Part shown: positions 24,757 to 35,265 of the stretch, one piece after another
Numbering within the stretch: the first letter of the stretch is position 1
How the letters are laid out: each line of letters begins with the position of its first letter
Origin: Diospyros lotus
Taxonomy: Eukaryota; Streptophyta; Magnoliopsida; Ericales; Ebenaceae
DNA length: 64,000 bases
Assembly (NCBI RefSeq): GCF_014633365.1
Contig: NC_068340.1
Coordinates: forward strand, 36,542,328-36,606,327
Direction: 5' to 3'
Translations under genes and position numbers: made by a program
Notes under the pieces: model-generated
Databases searched by the model: none
Told to the model about the DNA's origin: nothing
Seen by the model: the letters and a program-made list of their open reading frames with translations, nothing else

Positions 24757-25194
24757 ATGGCCGAGCCCCACTACTACCAGCAGCTGCAGCACCTCCACGA
24801 CCAGCCGCCTCCGCGGTCCCACCAGCTGGTGAAGGCAGCGACAGCCGTGACCGCCGGGGGATCCTTGCTGGTTCTGTCGGCGCTGACGCTGGCCGCCACG
24901 GTGATAGGGCTTACCCTGGTGACGCCCCTGCTGGTGATATTCAGCCCGGTGCTGGTACCCGCCGCCATCGCGGTGTGTCTGCTGGCGGGGGGGTTCGTGG
25001 CGTCGGGTGGGTTCGGGATGGCGGCGGTGGGCGTGCTGGCGTGGATCTACCGGTACGTGACGGGGCAGCAGCCGCTGGGGGCGGAGCAGCTGGAGCAGGC
25101 CAAGATGAAGCTCGCCGGCAAGGCCAGGGAGATGAAGGAAAAGGCGGAGCAGTACGCGCATCAGCAGCAGCACGGCGGCCAGACGGGTTCCTAG
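24757..25194 (+). CDS. OLE: Oleosin (oil-body structural protein), 145 aa, intronless
   Basis: Oleosins coat seed oil bodies: a central hydrophobic hairpin is buried in the triacylglycerol and two amphipathic ends lie on the surface. The protein has a short Gln/His/Pro-rich N-terminus (about 1-25), a long hydrophobic segment (about 28-100) and a charged C-terminal helix (EQLEQAKMKLAGKAREMKE). The diagnostic proline knot P-x5-SP-x3-P is present at Pro57, Ser63, Pro64 and Pro68. I chose the ATG at 24757 because it follows a TATA run by about 70 bp and gives the normal length. The same frame is open 70 codons further upstream, but that part encodes promoter-like microsatellite. The coding region is strongly GC-rich against AT-rich flanks. 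RY, G-box and ABRE motifs predict seed-maturation expression. AATAAA occurs at 25202 and 25230. Confidence 0.95.
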   Translation: MAEPHYYQQLQHLHDQPPPRSHQLVKAATAVTAGGSLLVLSALTLAATVIGLTLVTPLLVIFSPVLVPAAIAVCLLAGGFVASGGFGMAAVGVLAWIYRYVTGQQPLGAEQLEQAKMKLAGKAREMKEKAEQYAHQQQHGGQTGS

Positions 25195-25229
25195 GTTTAT
25201 TAATAAAAATTATATATATATTGTAATTA

Positions 25230-25235
25230 AATAAA
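25230..25235 (+). terminator. Likely polyadenylation signal AATAAA of the oleosin
   Basis: AATAAA 36 bp after the stop codon. Another copy at 25202-25207 is only 8 bp after the stop. Assigned by position only. Confidence 0.45.
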
Positions 25236-25283
25236 AAAAATGGTCTATTATATTAGCTTAATTATTAATATTGTTCAATTTTA

Positions 25284-25285
<2 letters not shown>

Positions 25286-25314
<29 letters not shown>
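25286..25314. repeat. (TG)n microsatellite
   Basis: About 14 TG units downstream of the oleosin gene. Confidence 0.9.
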
Positions 25315-25316
<2 letters not shown>

Positions 25317-25555
25317 CCCTTGGTTTTGCGCCTTGCGGTGTCTGCAGTCAGTTTAGGGGGTGATGATGATTTCAGACTTGTTCGAGTGGATGCATGATTG
25401 TAATGTACTTTATTTAATTACTTTTTGTATTATATATCAGAGCCGTCTCTTAATTAATTTGCAATTACTTGTCTTAAATTTCATATCTATTGCTATATAT
25501 ATTCTAATGTATCCATGAATTGACTTTTCCGGATATGCCCAAATTTAAAACATGT

Positions 25556-25740
25556 AACATGGTATAATGATAAAGTACCTAGAGTTTTAAATGAAATGTT
25601 AGTATTGAGATATAATATTTAGTTCTGGATATATATAAATTATGTTCGTATTTAAATTTATATCTGGAAGTAGGAAAAGGTCATTCGCTCCTAAAAATTA
25701 GTTGGACAAAGTTCGGACATCTTAGATAAAAAAAAAAAAA
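25556..25740 (+). mobile_element. SINE, copy A
   Basis: A tRNA-like head (ACATGGTATAATGATAAAGT) is followed by a body ending TTAGTTGGACAAAGTTCGGA and a poly(A) tail. AAAACATGT lies on both sides (25547-25555 and the junction with the tail to 25746), a likely target duplication. A longer relative lies at 61351-61645. The B box is decayed in this copy. Confidence 0.75.
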
Positions 25741-25746
25741 ACATGT

Positions 25747-26250
25747 TTCAAGAGTTTGTTTCTGCCAGCACAAAACCTGTCCTATATTTTGAACAGTGAA
25801 TCATTGTATAAAGGTACTTTTTTTTGTAAAAGGGAGGCCAGTATATATATTTATGTGCGTGTGTGTGCGCCCGCCAAGGGGGAAGGCTTCATCAAGAAGA
25901 GTATGTTCCACTTCAATTAATGCTTTTGGGAAGGGCAGGCGGCACTGGGCATTGTGTGCATACCTACACTCCTGCTGCACGCACGACCCGGTGATTAAAG
26001 GCCGTGCTCTGTTGGGCCGGCCCAGAACTTGCACGCGTGGGCCTGGCCTTTTCTTGCAAAATACAGAGGGACAAGAATCAAAATGGGATAAATAATGTGT
26101 AGTCACTGGAAATATAAAAATGCAATGAGTTTACTGATTGCTATTAATGTTGTTGTGTTTGATATGATGATGATGATGATGATGATCCTTGCCATGATAT
26201 TTATTAGTAAGGCTTCAAATATATTACAACTACTCAACAATGAAAAAATA
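25747..26250. other. Spacer with a GC-rich patch and an (ATG)n microsatellite
   Basis: A GC-rich stretch (about 25860-26060) is open in frames on both strands for about 100 codons, but neither reading resembles a known protein or has gene structure. (ATG)n lies at 26165-26186. Confidence 0.5.
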
Positions 26251-26254
26251 TGTA

Positions 26255-27240
26255 ATATGCCGTTCAGTTTTTAAAATATAAAATATAAAAATTTAATATA
26301 TCTTAATTATTAAAAATTATTATTTTAAATTTTTAATGTGATTGAGAGTAAACAGAAATGTTATCTGTATTAAGTAAAATGTCATGTCACACAAAAAAGT
26401 TATATTAGTAAGATACATTATATTAAATTTAATATATAAATATGATATTTAGTTTTTGACAATTAAAAAATTTAATATTTGATCATTGATATTGAAAAAA
26501 AGACTTAACTTTTATATAAAAAAAAACCTAAATTTGATAAAAAGATCTAAAATTTTTCATAAAAAAATATTTAAAAATATTCCCCCAAAAAATACCTAAA
26601 TTTCATTAAAAAAAAAAGCCTAAAATTTTTGCAAAAAAAACCTAAAAATATTTTAAAAAAACCTAAATTTCATAAAAATATTCAAAAAAAATCAAAATTT
26701 CATATAAAAAACCTAAAAATTTCATAAAAAAAAAACCTAAATTTCATAAAAGATCTAAACTTTTCACAAAAAGACTTAAAATAATAAAAAAGATAAATTT
26801 TATAAAAAGACCTAAAAATTTCATAAAAATGTCTTTTTGAATATTTTTAGGTCTGTTTATGAAATTTAAATATTTTCAGGTCTTTTTTATGAATTCTTTA
26901 AGTCTTTTTATAAAATTAAAGTTTTTTTTTTAATATTTTTAGATCTTTTATGAAATTTAGATTGTTTTTCAATTTTTTTTTTCTATATCAGGGAGCAAAT
27001 GTCATATTTTTTAATTATTAAAAAATTAAATATCATATTTATATATTAAATCTAATCTAATATGTTTTGTTGATATGATTTTTTTTATATAATGTGACAT
27101 TTTACATGGCGTAAATAACTACTCCATTTATTCTTAATTATAGAAAAAAATTAAAATAATAATTTTTAATAGTTAAGATACCAAATCTTAACGTTTTATA
27201 CTTTAAAGACTAAATATCATATTTTTTTAATTATTGAGGA
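26255..27240. mobile_element. Foldback-type element with arms of about 240 bp
   Basis: The left arm (about 26255-26500) and right arm (about 26985-27240) are inverted copies. Shared blocks include TTAATATATAAATATGATATT and TATTAAAAATTATTATTTTAA, and AAAATGTCA pairs across the arms. The middle is a degenerate array of short units of the type CCTAAATTTCATAAAAA on the left half and its complement on the right half. No coding capacity. Exact ends and target duplication not determined. Confidence 0.65.
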
Positions 27241-27511
27241 GATGTCATATGTATTAAGCAAATTAATAAGCTTTGAGCTTCAACTAAGTAACTAGAGCAA
27301 TAGTTATAAGGAGGATTAATCGTGGCTTTTTTAAGTTTTAAGACAATTATAAAAATTATTTTAAAATTTAAAAAAAAGGTAATATGTACTTTTGAAGTTT
27401 AACGTTGCATTGCGATTTCTAACCATGATTAAACATTAAAATATAAAAAAGCACACTCATACCCTAAAATTTGGGATAAAAACAAAGAATAGTCCTAATG
27501 TTTAAAAATTT

Positions 27512-28987
27512 GGATTAAGCTACTTGTACATAAGCTTTTACCGAAACTTTTACCGAAATAAATAATTTAATTTTTGATTTATTTTTTTTAACTTTTGTAT
27601 CCCGCCTATTTTCTCTCTCTCTCTCTCTCCCCCACCTCGCCCCCCATTCGCACTGCTCTCTCTCTCTCACTCTGTCTCTTTCACCATCTCTCCCTCAAAC
27701 CCACACGCTCTCTCCCTTAAACCCACCACAATTAAGAAAACTAGCCGTCGGCCCCTCTTGCTTGCCTGACCAGCGCCGTGAGCACTGTCGTCGGCCCCCC
27801 ATACATGATCCATATAAACATCACAACAAATAGCCCCAAAACCCCACATCCAGTCCCGAAGATCAGCACAACCAGGACTCTCGATAGGCAGTTGCACCTC
27901 TTAGGCAGGGGCAGGGCCTTCATCTTCTCCGAGAAAGCCTTGGGATCCAGAGGCTGCGAATGCATCTAGTAGGGCACAACCCTAGGCTCAAAGCTCTATG
28001 AATCCACATTACAGCTCTGGGATGAATTCTCATTTGACGAGCTTAAGCCTATAAACACTTCCTCTTTCTTCTACATCCTAGACAAATCAATTGGGCAAGA
28101 AATCAAAGGATTGATTGGCTTCATTCCCCCTAATTTAGCTAGCCTAATCTCTAGCCGCTTCGTAATCGATCCAAGATTGCAATTTCTCACCATTATTCAG
28201 CACCAAATTGATAGAAAAAGCGTTGCCCACTTTAACCGAAACTACACTGTTAACATCAACTCCAACATGGTTGCCATTCACATCACCAAATTCATCATTC
28301 ATAAATGTATCGAATTCAATAGCAAGAGTCCTAAATTTCTTCTCACTTAGCAGCCCAAAGGGGCCGCCGTTGAACACATCCAGAGGGAACCCAATGGGAA
28401 CCAGAACAAAGGCTAAACTGTCTCCATTTTGAGGAGACATCGAAAACGTGAAATGGGTCGAAAAATACGCCGTTTTCCCAGGGTTTTCGTCCACCGCCTT
28501 GATGGGTTTCCTGTAAAAGACTAGCCCAGAACTGAAACTGGAAGACCCAGTAATTTCCACCTTGATGGGGCCGAACGATGCTGGTTCGAGAGGCGGTGTG
28601 GGGGCGGGCAACGGCGAGTGGGGTCGGACGGTGCGAGCAGCAAAGGGAGAGGCGAGGTGGACAGTGCTCGCGGCGGGGGAGAAGGGCGATGGCGGGAGGT
28701 GCTGGCTGCGGTGGGGGGGCGACGGTGGTGCTCACGGCGCTAGTCGAGCAAGCAAGGGGGGCCGACGACCAGTTCTCTTAGCTGAGGTGGATTTAAGGGA
28801 GAGAGCGTGTGGGTTTGAGGGAGAGATGGTGAAAGAGACAAAGTGAGAGAGAGAGAGAGCAGTGCGAATGGGTGGGAGGGGGGAGAGAAAATGGGCGGGA
28901 TACAAAAGCTAAAAAAAATAAATCAAAAATTAAATTATTTATTTCAGTAAGAGTTTCTATAAAAGTTATGTTCAAGTAGCTTAATCC
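27512..28987. mobile_element. Pack-MULE: Mutator-like element carrying a captured lectin gene segment
   Basis: Long terminal inverted repeats of about 280 bp (27512 to about 27803, and about 28708 to 28987) start GGATTAAGCTACTTG. The 9-bp target duplication TAAAAATTT flanks the element exactly (27503-27511 and 28988-28996), which is diagnostic of Mutator-like transposition. Between the arms there is no transposase but about 0.8 kb of a lectin gene in reverse orientation. The arms contain CT/GA-rich and GC-rich stretches of gene-like composition. This is the structure defined as Pack-MULE. Confidence 0.92.
27790..28600 (-). pseudogene. L-type (legume) lectin domain gene fragment, broken, inside the Pack-MULE
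   Basis: The reverse strand encodes a carbohydrate-binding legume-lectin domain followed by a membrane segment. The first part (about 28580-28147) reads SFGPIKVEITGSSSFSSG onward and has the conserved blocks GDSLAFVLVP, AIEFDTFMNDEFGD and NGNHVGVD (the metal- and sugar-binding region). After a frameshift near 28150 the similarity continues in another frame through EEVFIGLSSSNENSSQ to a hydrophobic stretch around LIFGTGCGVLGLFVVMFIW (27860-27800). Three in-frame TAG codons interrupt this part (reverse complements at 28071-28073, 27996-27998 and 27966-27968). There is no signal peptide and no kinase. Closest in kind to L-type lectins with a C-terminal membrane anchor or the L-type lectin receptor kinases. 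It cannot make the full protein, but could make an antisense or siRNA transcript. Confidence 0.85.
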
Positions 28988-28996
28988 TAAAAATTT

Positions 28997-29540
28997 ACAT
29001 CTACCCATATTTTACATAACATGTTGCAAAAACCACCTAATGTTAAATCATCATTGTTAAACTTTCTTAGGTTTCTAATATAACCTTTTTATTTCTCTCG
29101 ACTCTCTCACTTTTCACGCCAAACAATTGAGAAAATTGTTCCTCATTCTTTGTCAATGCCCCTAATAATTTTTTGGCAAATATTATTTCTTTTATCATAA
29201 TCAAATGCTCTATCTCTATTAAGCCAACCTCCAAATTAACACCTCAATAGGTTTCTTTTCTAGAAATCAAACCCCATAATGCAATTGGGTTTCTCCATTC
29301 TGTGAGGAAAGATGGAGAAAAAAGAGGACAAAGAAGATTCCTACAACTATATATGACATCATCGATTGGTTTCTCTTTTTCTCATTTGGTTTTTAACTTT
29401 TCCTCCAACATTTGAATAAAGGGAGAGTAGAGTAAAAATAGAGTTTGAATAAAAGGAAACGAACTTAAAGCTGAGTTTTTTTTTTTTTTTTTAAATTTTG
29501 AATAGTATTTGTGGAATAACCAAAATTTGACAGAAGTTCA
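28997..29540. other. Spacer, nothing recognised
   Basis: AT-rich DNA with a poly-T tract near 29480. No gene, terminal repeats or RNA gene seen. Confidence 0.5.
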
Positions 29541-29544
29541 ATCC

Positions 29545-30122
29545 TAGTAACAAGTTGGATTTGCTTATATAAAATATTGAATAAATAAGATTTCAAGTGG
29601 AGATTTATTTGATGGCAATTGAAAGTTGCAAATTATCTAATTTTGTAACAAATTTTAAATAAAGATAAGATTTAGTATGATGGTAAAATAAGTTTACTTT
29701 AAGTTGAAGGTATAATGGGTTTGAAACTTACTAATACAATTATTTTTTATTCTTAAAATTATTGAAGGGCATGTTTTAGATTGTCAACCTTTTACAAGAT
29801 TCAAAAATAGTAACACCAAATGTCCGGCCTGTTTGTTTATATAATTAATAATAATAGAATAGATAGGTATTAAATGAATAAGATTTCAATATGAGAGGAT
29901 TTATTTCAAGATAATTGGTGCTCGAAGGTCATTTAGTTTTGTATACGAAATTTAAATAAAAATTAATATTTAGTGTAATGGTAAAGTAGATGTATTTTAA
30001 ATTAAATTAGAGAAGTTATGGGTTTGAAATTTGTTGATCCAAAATTACTTTTGGTTTTTAGAATGATTGAATGGTATTTTTGCAATTATCGGAGTTTGGC
30101 AACACTTCAAAAATGATAACTT
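29545..30122 (+). repeat. Tandem pair of diverged SINE-like units of about 300 bp
   Basis: Two units offset by about 304 bp share the order AATAAGATTTCAA, then a TTTAGTRTRATGGTAAARTA A-box-like part, then a GGGTTTGAAA B-box-like part (29717 and 30020), then ATTATT or ATTACTTTTxGTTTT and a FCAAAAATxxTAAC-like end. The RNA polymerase III box layout suggests a tRNA-derived SINE family duplicated in tandem. Confidence 0.5.
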
Positions 30123-30281
30123 GTGTTTGCGAACACAATACTAGAGGGATGACCCATTATAAAAAAATAAAAATAAAAATAAACACCCATGGTTGAGAAA
30201 ATCCAAAAATCAAATCCAACCTAGCTAGACAGACCCATTAATGACTGCCAGACCAATTAATATCAAACGTCCGCTACCATA

Positions 30282-30872
30282 GGCATGTTTGTTGCAGTTT
30301 AAAAGTGATAACTTTTAGGTTCTAACTTCAAAAAAATTGGGATGTAGTGTTTATTTTAGCTTATAGAATTCTAACTTATATCTTCTACTAGATTTTAGAA
30401 GTGGTAGAAGCTGATTTTTTCAAAACTGTGATACCCCAGCTTTTACAACTTCTGCTTAAATAATTATATTTTTATGACAATTTTGTCCTTATTTTTAACA
30501 AAGAATTACCCTTTTGTCTATGCAATCATGGGTTTTTCTTTTCCACTGTCATCTCCATTTTCAGATCTCTTCATCTCTCTCGTCATCTTTCTCTCTTTCT
30601 ATACTTTAATTAATTTTTTTATAACACTTGAAACTTATACATATACACTAATTAATTTTTAAATTTTCATTCTATAACTACTAAGGGTATTATGGATAAT
30701 TATACAAAAATAAGTTATTTTACAGTTTATGTTATCAAATACCACAACTATTTAACTACAACTTCTAATAAGTTGCAGCAAACATGTTCACAACTTATTC
30801 TAAGTTTTAGAAGATACAATCTAAGAAACTAGAATCTATAATTTTTTTAATTAAACTGTAACAAACGGGGCC
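30282..30872. mobile_element. TIR element of about 590 bp (MITE-like)
   Basis: The ends are inverted: GGCATGTTTGTTGCAGTTTAA on the left and the complement of TTAAACTGTAACAAACGGGGCC on the right. Internal blocks also pair (AACTTCTGCTTA-like against TAATAAGTTGCAG-like). No transposase. Target duplication not clear. Confidence 0.6.
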
Positions 30873-32807
30873 ATGTCGCCTTCTATGATGGCATCCAACA
30901 TCAATCACTCAATTTTTCCCAATTCTATCTCTCTATGTCTCTTGGACCCGGCCGGGGATTGGGTTCTTGATGGAGTTGCAGAGAATGCCTCGTCGACGGC
31001 AATGGTTGCAAGCACTGTTACCCCATTGTTGGCTCCTTTTAGAAATTTCTAAAATTTAAATATATTTTTTCTATTAGGAAAAACATACCTAGCACGCTGT
31101 CTTTGAAACTATATGAATTTCTTAAACTATAAATAAATATATTTTTCACATAGCAACAATAAAAATCCAAAGTGACAGCAATAACAACAACTATTCGTGA
31201 GACAACATTTGTTATCAATCTCCCCTCCTTATAGAGACATCCCAACCCACAATAAACCTTTGCTAGCATATGGGTTTATTTCTTCAAATACCCTATGGAT
31301 TACTAAGCAATTGGTGATCACTGATTTTTTTTTTTTTTTTAAATCAAATAGAGGAGTGATAGAAAAATAAAATAGAAGAGAAAATATGGTAAAATTGTCA
31401 TTTACTTCTATCTAATGGGAGGGGAGTTATTGTTATTTTTAAAATATAAGGATAATTCTTGTAATAATATCAAATCTCAAGTCAATTATTATAATTTTCT
31501 TTAATTATTATTGAAAAGATAAAAATAATATGATAACGACTATGACTACATAGACACTAGAGAGGTTAGCATTCCAAGGGCTATGAGAGCTAAACTTACT
31601 CTTCGATATTTTGGTCGAGTCACAAACAATGAAACCAAAGCACGTAAGTTAGGACCTTGATTTGTGATATACAAATACCTTTGACGTGATGTCTTAAAAA
31701 AGAAAAAATAAAAATAGAGAGATAAGGACTAAAAAGCTAAGAATAAAATTTGTGAGAGAGAAGATATATAGATCTGAAAGAGAAAAGTCGAGGGATAAAC
31801 AATCCCCTTACATTTTATACTCAGTCCATAATTGAACTATTGGTTTTGGACCATTGTGCTTGGGAAAGGCTGCAATCTAGGCTATAGACATGTTGCTGGC
31901 CCGTTCAAGGGTCTGAGGATTTTATTTAATTGTATTTATACTAATATATGATTTGTGATATTACAAGATATTTAAAACTGATAATCATAAAAAGAACACA
32001 ATAAATTTATAATGATTCGGCATGTACTATGCCTACACCCATCTCAATAAATTATTAAAACTGTTGAGGTTTTCATCAAGTTCACCTCATAAACTTATTT
32101 ACAATCTCTTAATTTTGATCAAACTCTAGAAAAATAATACAACAAAAAATAGTTCTTACAATAATTACACACTTTAGACTATATATGGCAATGAATACTA
32201 TAAGTAAAGCAACAACTTTAAATAAAATACTTTATAGTGGAATGTTCATAAGGCCTTGAATGATCAAGTTTTAATGAGTCTTTTTAATGTCTTGGTTCTA
32301 TTGAAGGCATTAGTTGCCAAATCCATAATGTTTAGGGGCTCAAGTTAGCTAAACTAAACATTATCTGTAAAACTTAACTCTCATTTTTAAAATGTTGAGT
32401 AGGCTCAACTAAGTCGAGAAGAACCTCGGTTGTTGATTCCAAAACTCAATTAAATCTAGATTAATCAAACTAAGAGTTAGATTATAGGGTTAATTATCAT
32501 TTCCAATGTTCAACAAAACCTCAAGTGAGCCAATCTAAATCTTGACTCTAACCTCAATTGTCATTTCTAGTAAACAATAAAATCTCCACTCAATCAAATT
32601 AAATCTTAATGAAACCTATTTTATTTTGTTCAATTGATTTGAATCTTTGCTCTAGACTTATAAATTTTAACTGTTAAGTATTAAGTTAATAAAATAAGTG
32701 TTATTTGAGTGTTTAACTTTTGTTAATTCTCAAAACATTTATTTAAGTATTGATTACTTAACACCTATTAAATCTTAACCCTAGAGCCATCTTCTTAATG
32801 CAACCAA
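30873..32807. other. Spacer, nothing recognised
   Basis: AT-rich DNA with a poly-T tract near 31325. No supported gene, RNA or delimited element. Confidence 0.5.
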
Positions 32808-33490
32808 CACTATAGGAAAATTTAAATTTAGTGACAAGAATATACTTGTCACAAATTAGTGACGAATTTAGTGACAGACACCCATCACTAAAAAAATTTA
32901 AGATTAATTTTATATAAAATTTAAGATTTAGTAACGGGTCCCGTCACTAAATTCGCTGTTTAGTGACGGGGTTGTTAGCCACATCACAAATTTATTAATG
33001 GGGTTGACATCCCCATCACTAAATTCATTGTTTAGTTATGGGCGTTGTTTAGTGACGGGGCTCTCAGTTCCATCACTAAATAACGACTTTAAAATTCTGT
33101 CATCCCTTTCTTCTCCCCACGCTATTTTTTTTTTCTCATCTCTTTTTGCAATTTCTCTCTTCTCCCCCATCTCCCTCTGCAATTTCCTTCTTCTCCCCCA
33201 TCTCTCTCCGCGCTGTTTTCTTCGTCCGCTACTGCCTTTCGCCGGTGCTGCCTCTGTGCCACTACTATCGCTTTTTTAATCTTTTGGAGATAATTTAATT
33301 TAAGGTTAATTTTATTATTCAGTTAATAGTTATTTTATGTTAGTTTAATTTTAATTATTCTGTGTTGTTTAGTTATTTTGTGTTATTCTGTGTTGTTAGT
33401 TTAGTTTAGTTTAATTATTTAAAGTTAGTTATTTTTTGTTTGTTTAATTTTAGTTATTTTGTGTTATTCTGTATTGTTAGTTTAGTTTAG

Positions 33491-34008
33491 TTTAAAATTA
33501 ACATTAAAAAGAAAATATTAAAAATTTGAAATTAAAAACTTTTATTGTTTTAAATAAAAAATAAAAATAAAATTTATTAATATAATTACATAACAAAAAT
33601 AGAATACATTTATACTATGACTACTAAATAACAATCAAAATAACTATTTGTTACAATACAAAATTATTTGTTATTTAGTATTGTTTTAAATTATTTGTTA
33701 CAATATTACAATACAAAATTATTTGTTATTTAGTATTGTTTTAAATTATTTGTTACAATATTACAATACAAAATTATTTGTTATTTAGTATTGTTTTAAA
33801 TTATTTGTTACAATACAAAATTATTTGTTATTTAGTATTGTTTTAAATTATTTGTTAGTTTAGTTTGTTATTTAGTAGTCATAGTATAAATGTATTCTAT
33901 TTTGTTATGTAATTATATTAATAAATCTTATTTTTATTTTTTATTTAAAACAGTAAAAGTTTTTAATTTCAAATTTTTAATATTTTCTTTTTAATGTTAA
34001 TTTTAAAT
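33491..34008. repeat. Near-perfect inverted repeat with arms of about 145 bp inside the CACTA element
   Basis: The left arm (about 33491-33635) and right arm (about 33863-34008) are inverse copies with only a few differences, for example ATAGAATACATTTATACTAT against its exact complement. The 227-bp loop is almost entirely a tandem repeat. A transcript through it would fold into a long double-stranded RNA. Confidence 0.85.
33653..33856 (+). repeat. Four tandem copies of a 47-55 bp unit
   Basis: Units start with ACAATACAAAATTATTTG at 33653, 33708, 33763 and 33810. The first two spacings are 55 bp. The third is 47 bp because ACAATATT is absent. Copies are essentially identical. Confidence 0.9.
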
Positions 34009-34273
34009 TTTTATTTATTATATATAATTTAAAATTTTAAAAACGTTTCTTGTTATTTATTAAATTTTTATTTTTTATTTTAAAATTAATTTTAAAATAT
34101 TATTTTTTTTAATTTTTTGAAAGGGTCTATGACGGGATCACAAATTTGTGACGGGATATCTTTCCGTCATAGATCTGTGATGGGATTGAAAAATTATTCA
34201 CTAAAAAATTTAGTAACACAATTTTTATTTTTAGTAATGAATTTTTCTGTCACTAAAATTAATTTTTCTAGTG

Positions 34274-34877
34274 CAAATATCATGTCGAGTAACTAACTCA
34301 TTTTGCGTCTCTAGATCTACTCATTTTGCATCTTTTGTGCTATTTTAGTTACATAATATAAGATTGCAAAGATACAACCTTTTGATGTTTAAGATTTTTG
34401 GCAATTCCTAAATTCTACTTTTCTTGTTTGGTTGTATAAAATCTGACCATTGCAATTCTATAATTGAGTTTTCTTTATTATGTTAAAAAATATAAGTAAA
34501 TTGTATTTAAATCTTATGGGGTTTGGGTCATTTGTACGAAGACTCTTGTAGTTTCGAAATATAATATATCTCTAGGAGTTCTTATTCTTTACTTTTTGTA
34601 CAAACACCCTCTTTGTTAATTTAAAAATATATCTATATGACATGTCTGAACAAAAAAATTAAGTCACAAGGATTTCTAAAAGCATTTTTAAACCACAAGA
34701 ATTTAAAAATATCTCTAGGTGAGGCTTTTGAGTAAAAAAAAAATAACTCATAAGAATCTTCAGAAATATATTTGTTCCCAACTCTAAATAGTTACCCTTT
34801 AATCACTTTTATTTTAAGTATAATTTAAAACAAATGATACATAAACATGAATCATATATATATATATATATATTGAT
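34274..34877. other. Spacer, nothing recognised
   Basis: AT-rich, with a short (AT)n near 34856-34872. No gene seen. Confidence 0.5.
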
Positions 34878-35265
34878 GGGTAAATTACACCCAGAACTCA
34901 TATATAATTTGAGTCATTTTTATGTAATTCTTTTGTGATTTTTTTTAATATTTAAAGTCATTGTAGTTGCTATTTTTTAAACACCTTAGTTAATTGCCCA
35001 AATCAATTGTTTTTAAAATTAATTTTAATTATAAAAGGTTAAGTGATTCATAATTAAAGGTCCAAAATATCAGAAGTAAAGATATAGACCGAGAGGAGGT
35101 TTTTGAATTTGACTTAACCAAGGAGAGTCTTTAAAGAAAAAAATATAAAAAAATTAAATATTAAAAATAAATTATAGAATTTTGTAACAATAACCCAAAT
35201 CATAATAATAGTTCATTTTGCAAGTATTTATTCCTTAAATTATATATAAACTATTTTACCCATTT
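34878..35265. mobile_element. Possible MITE of about 390 bp
   Basis: GGGTAAATTACACCCAGAAC at the left and the complement of ATAAACTATTTTACCC at the right. TATATATAATTT-type text follows in both ends. Such GGGTAAATTACACC termini are common in plant Mutator-like MITEs. No clear target duplication. Confidence 0.5.

Larger units (their letters stand above)
32808..34273. mobile_element. Non-autonomous CACTA (En/Spm-type) element
   Basis: Terminal CACTATAGGAAAA at 32808 and the inverse TTTTTCTAGTG ending at 34273, flanked by the 3-bp target duplication CAA (32805-32807, 34274-34276). The subterminal regions are packed with TTTAGTGACGGG-type motifs in both orientations, the usual transposase-binding repeats of CACTA elements. 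There is no transposase gene. An open frame at 32998-33279 starts in these repeats and is not credible as a gene. The interior carries a hairpin with a tandem repeat. Confidence 0.92.

Noticed and set aside
24405..25226. 273-codon + strand frame overlapping the oleosin
   Set aside because: Frame shadow of the GC-rich oleosin gene and its promoter. Low complexity, while the oleosin frame has the full proline-knot protein.
28562..28846. 94-codon + strand frame at the Pack-MULE right arm
   Set aside because: Reads through the GC- and GA-rich terminal inverted repeat. The mirrored arm gives a similar artefact.
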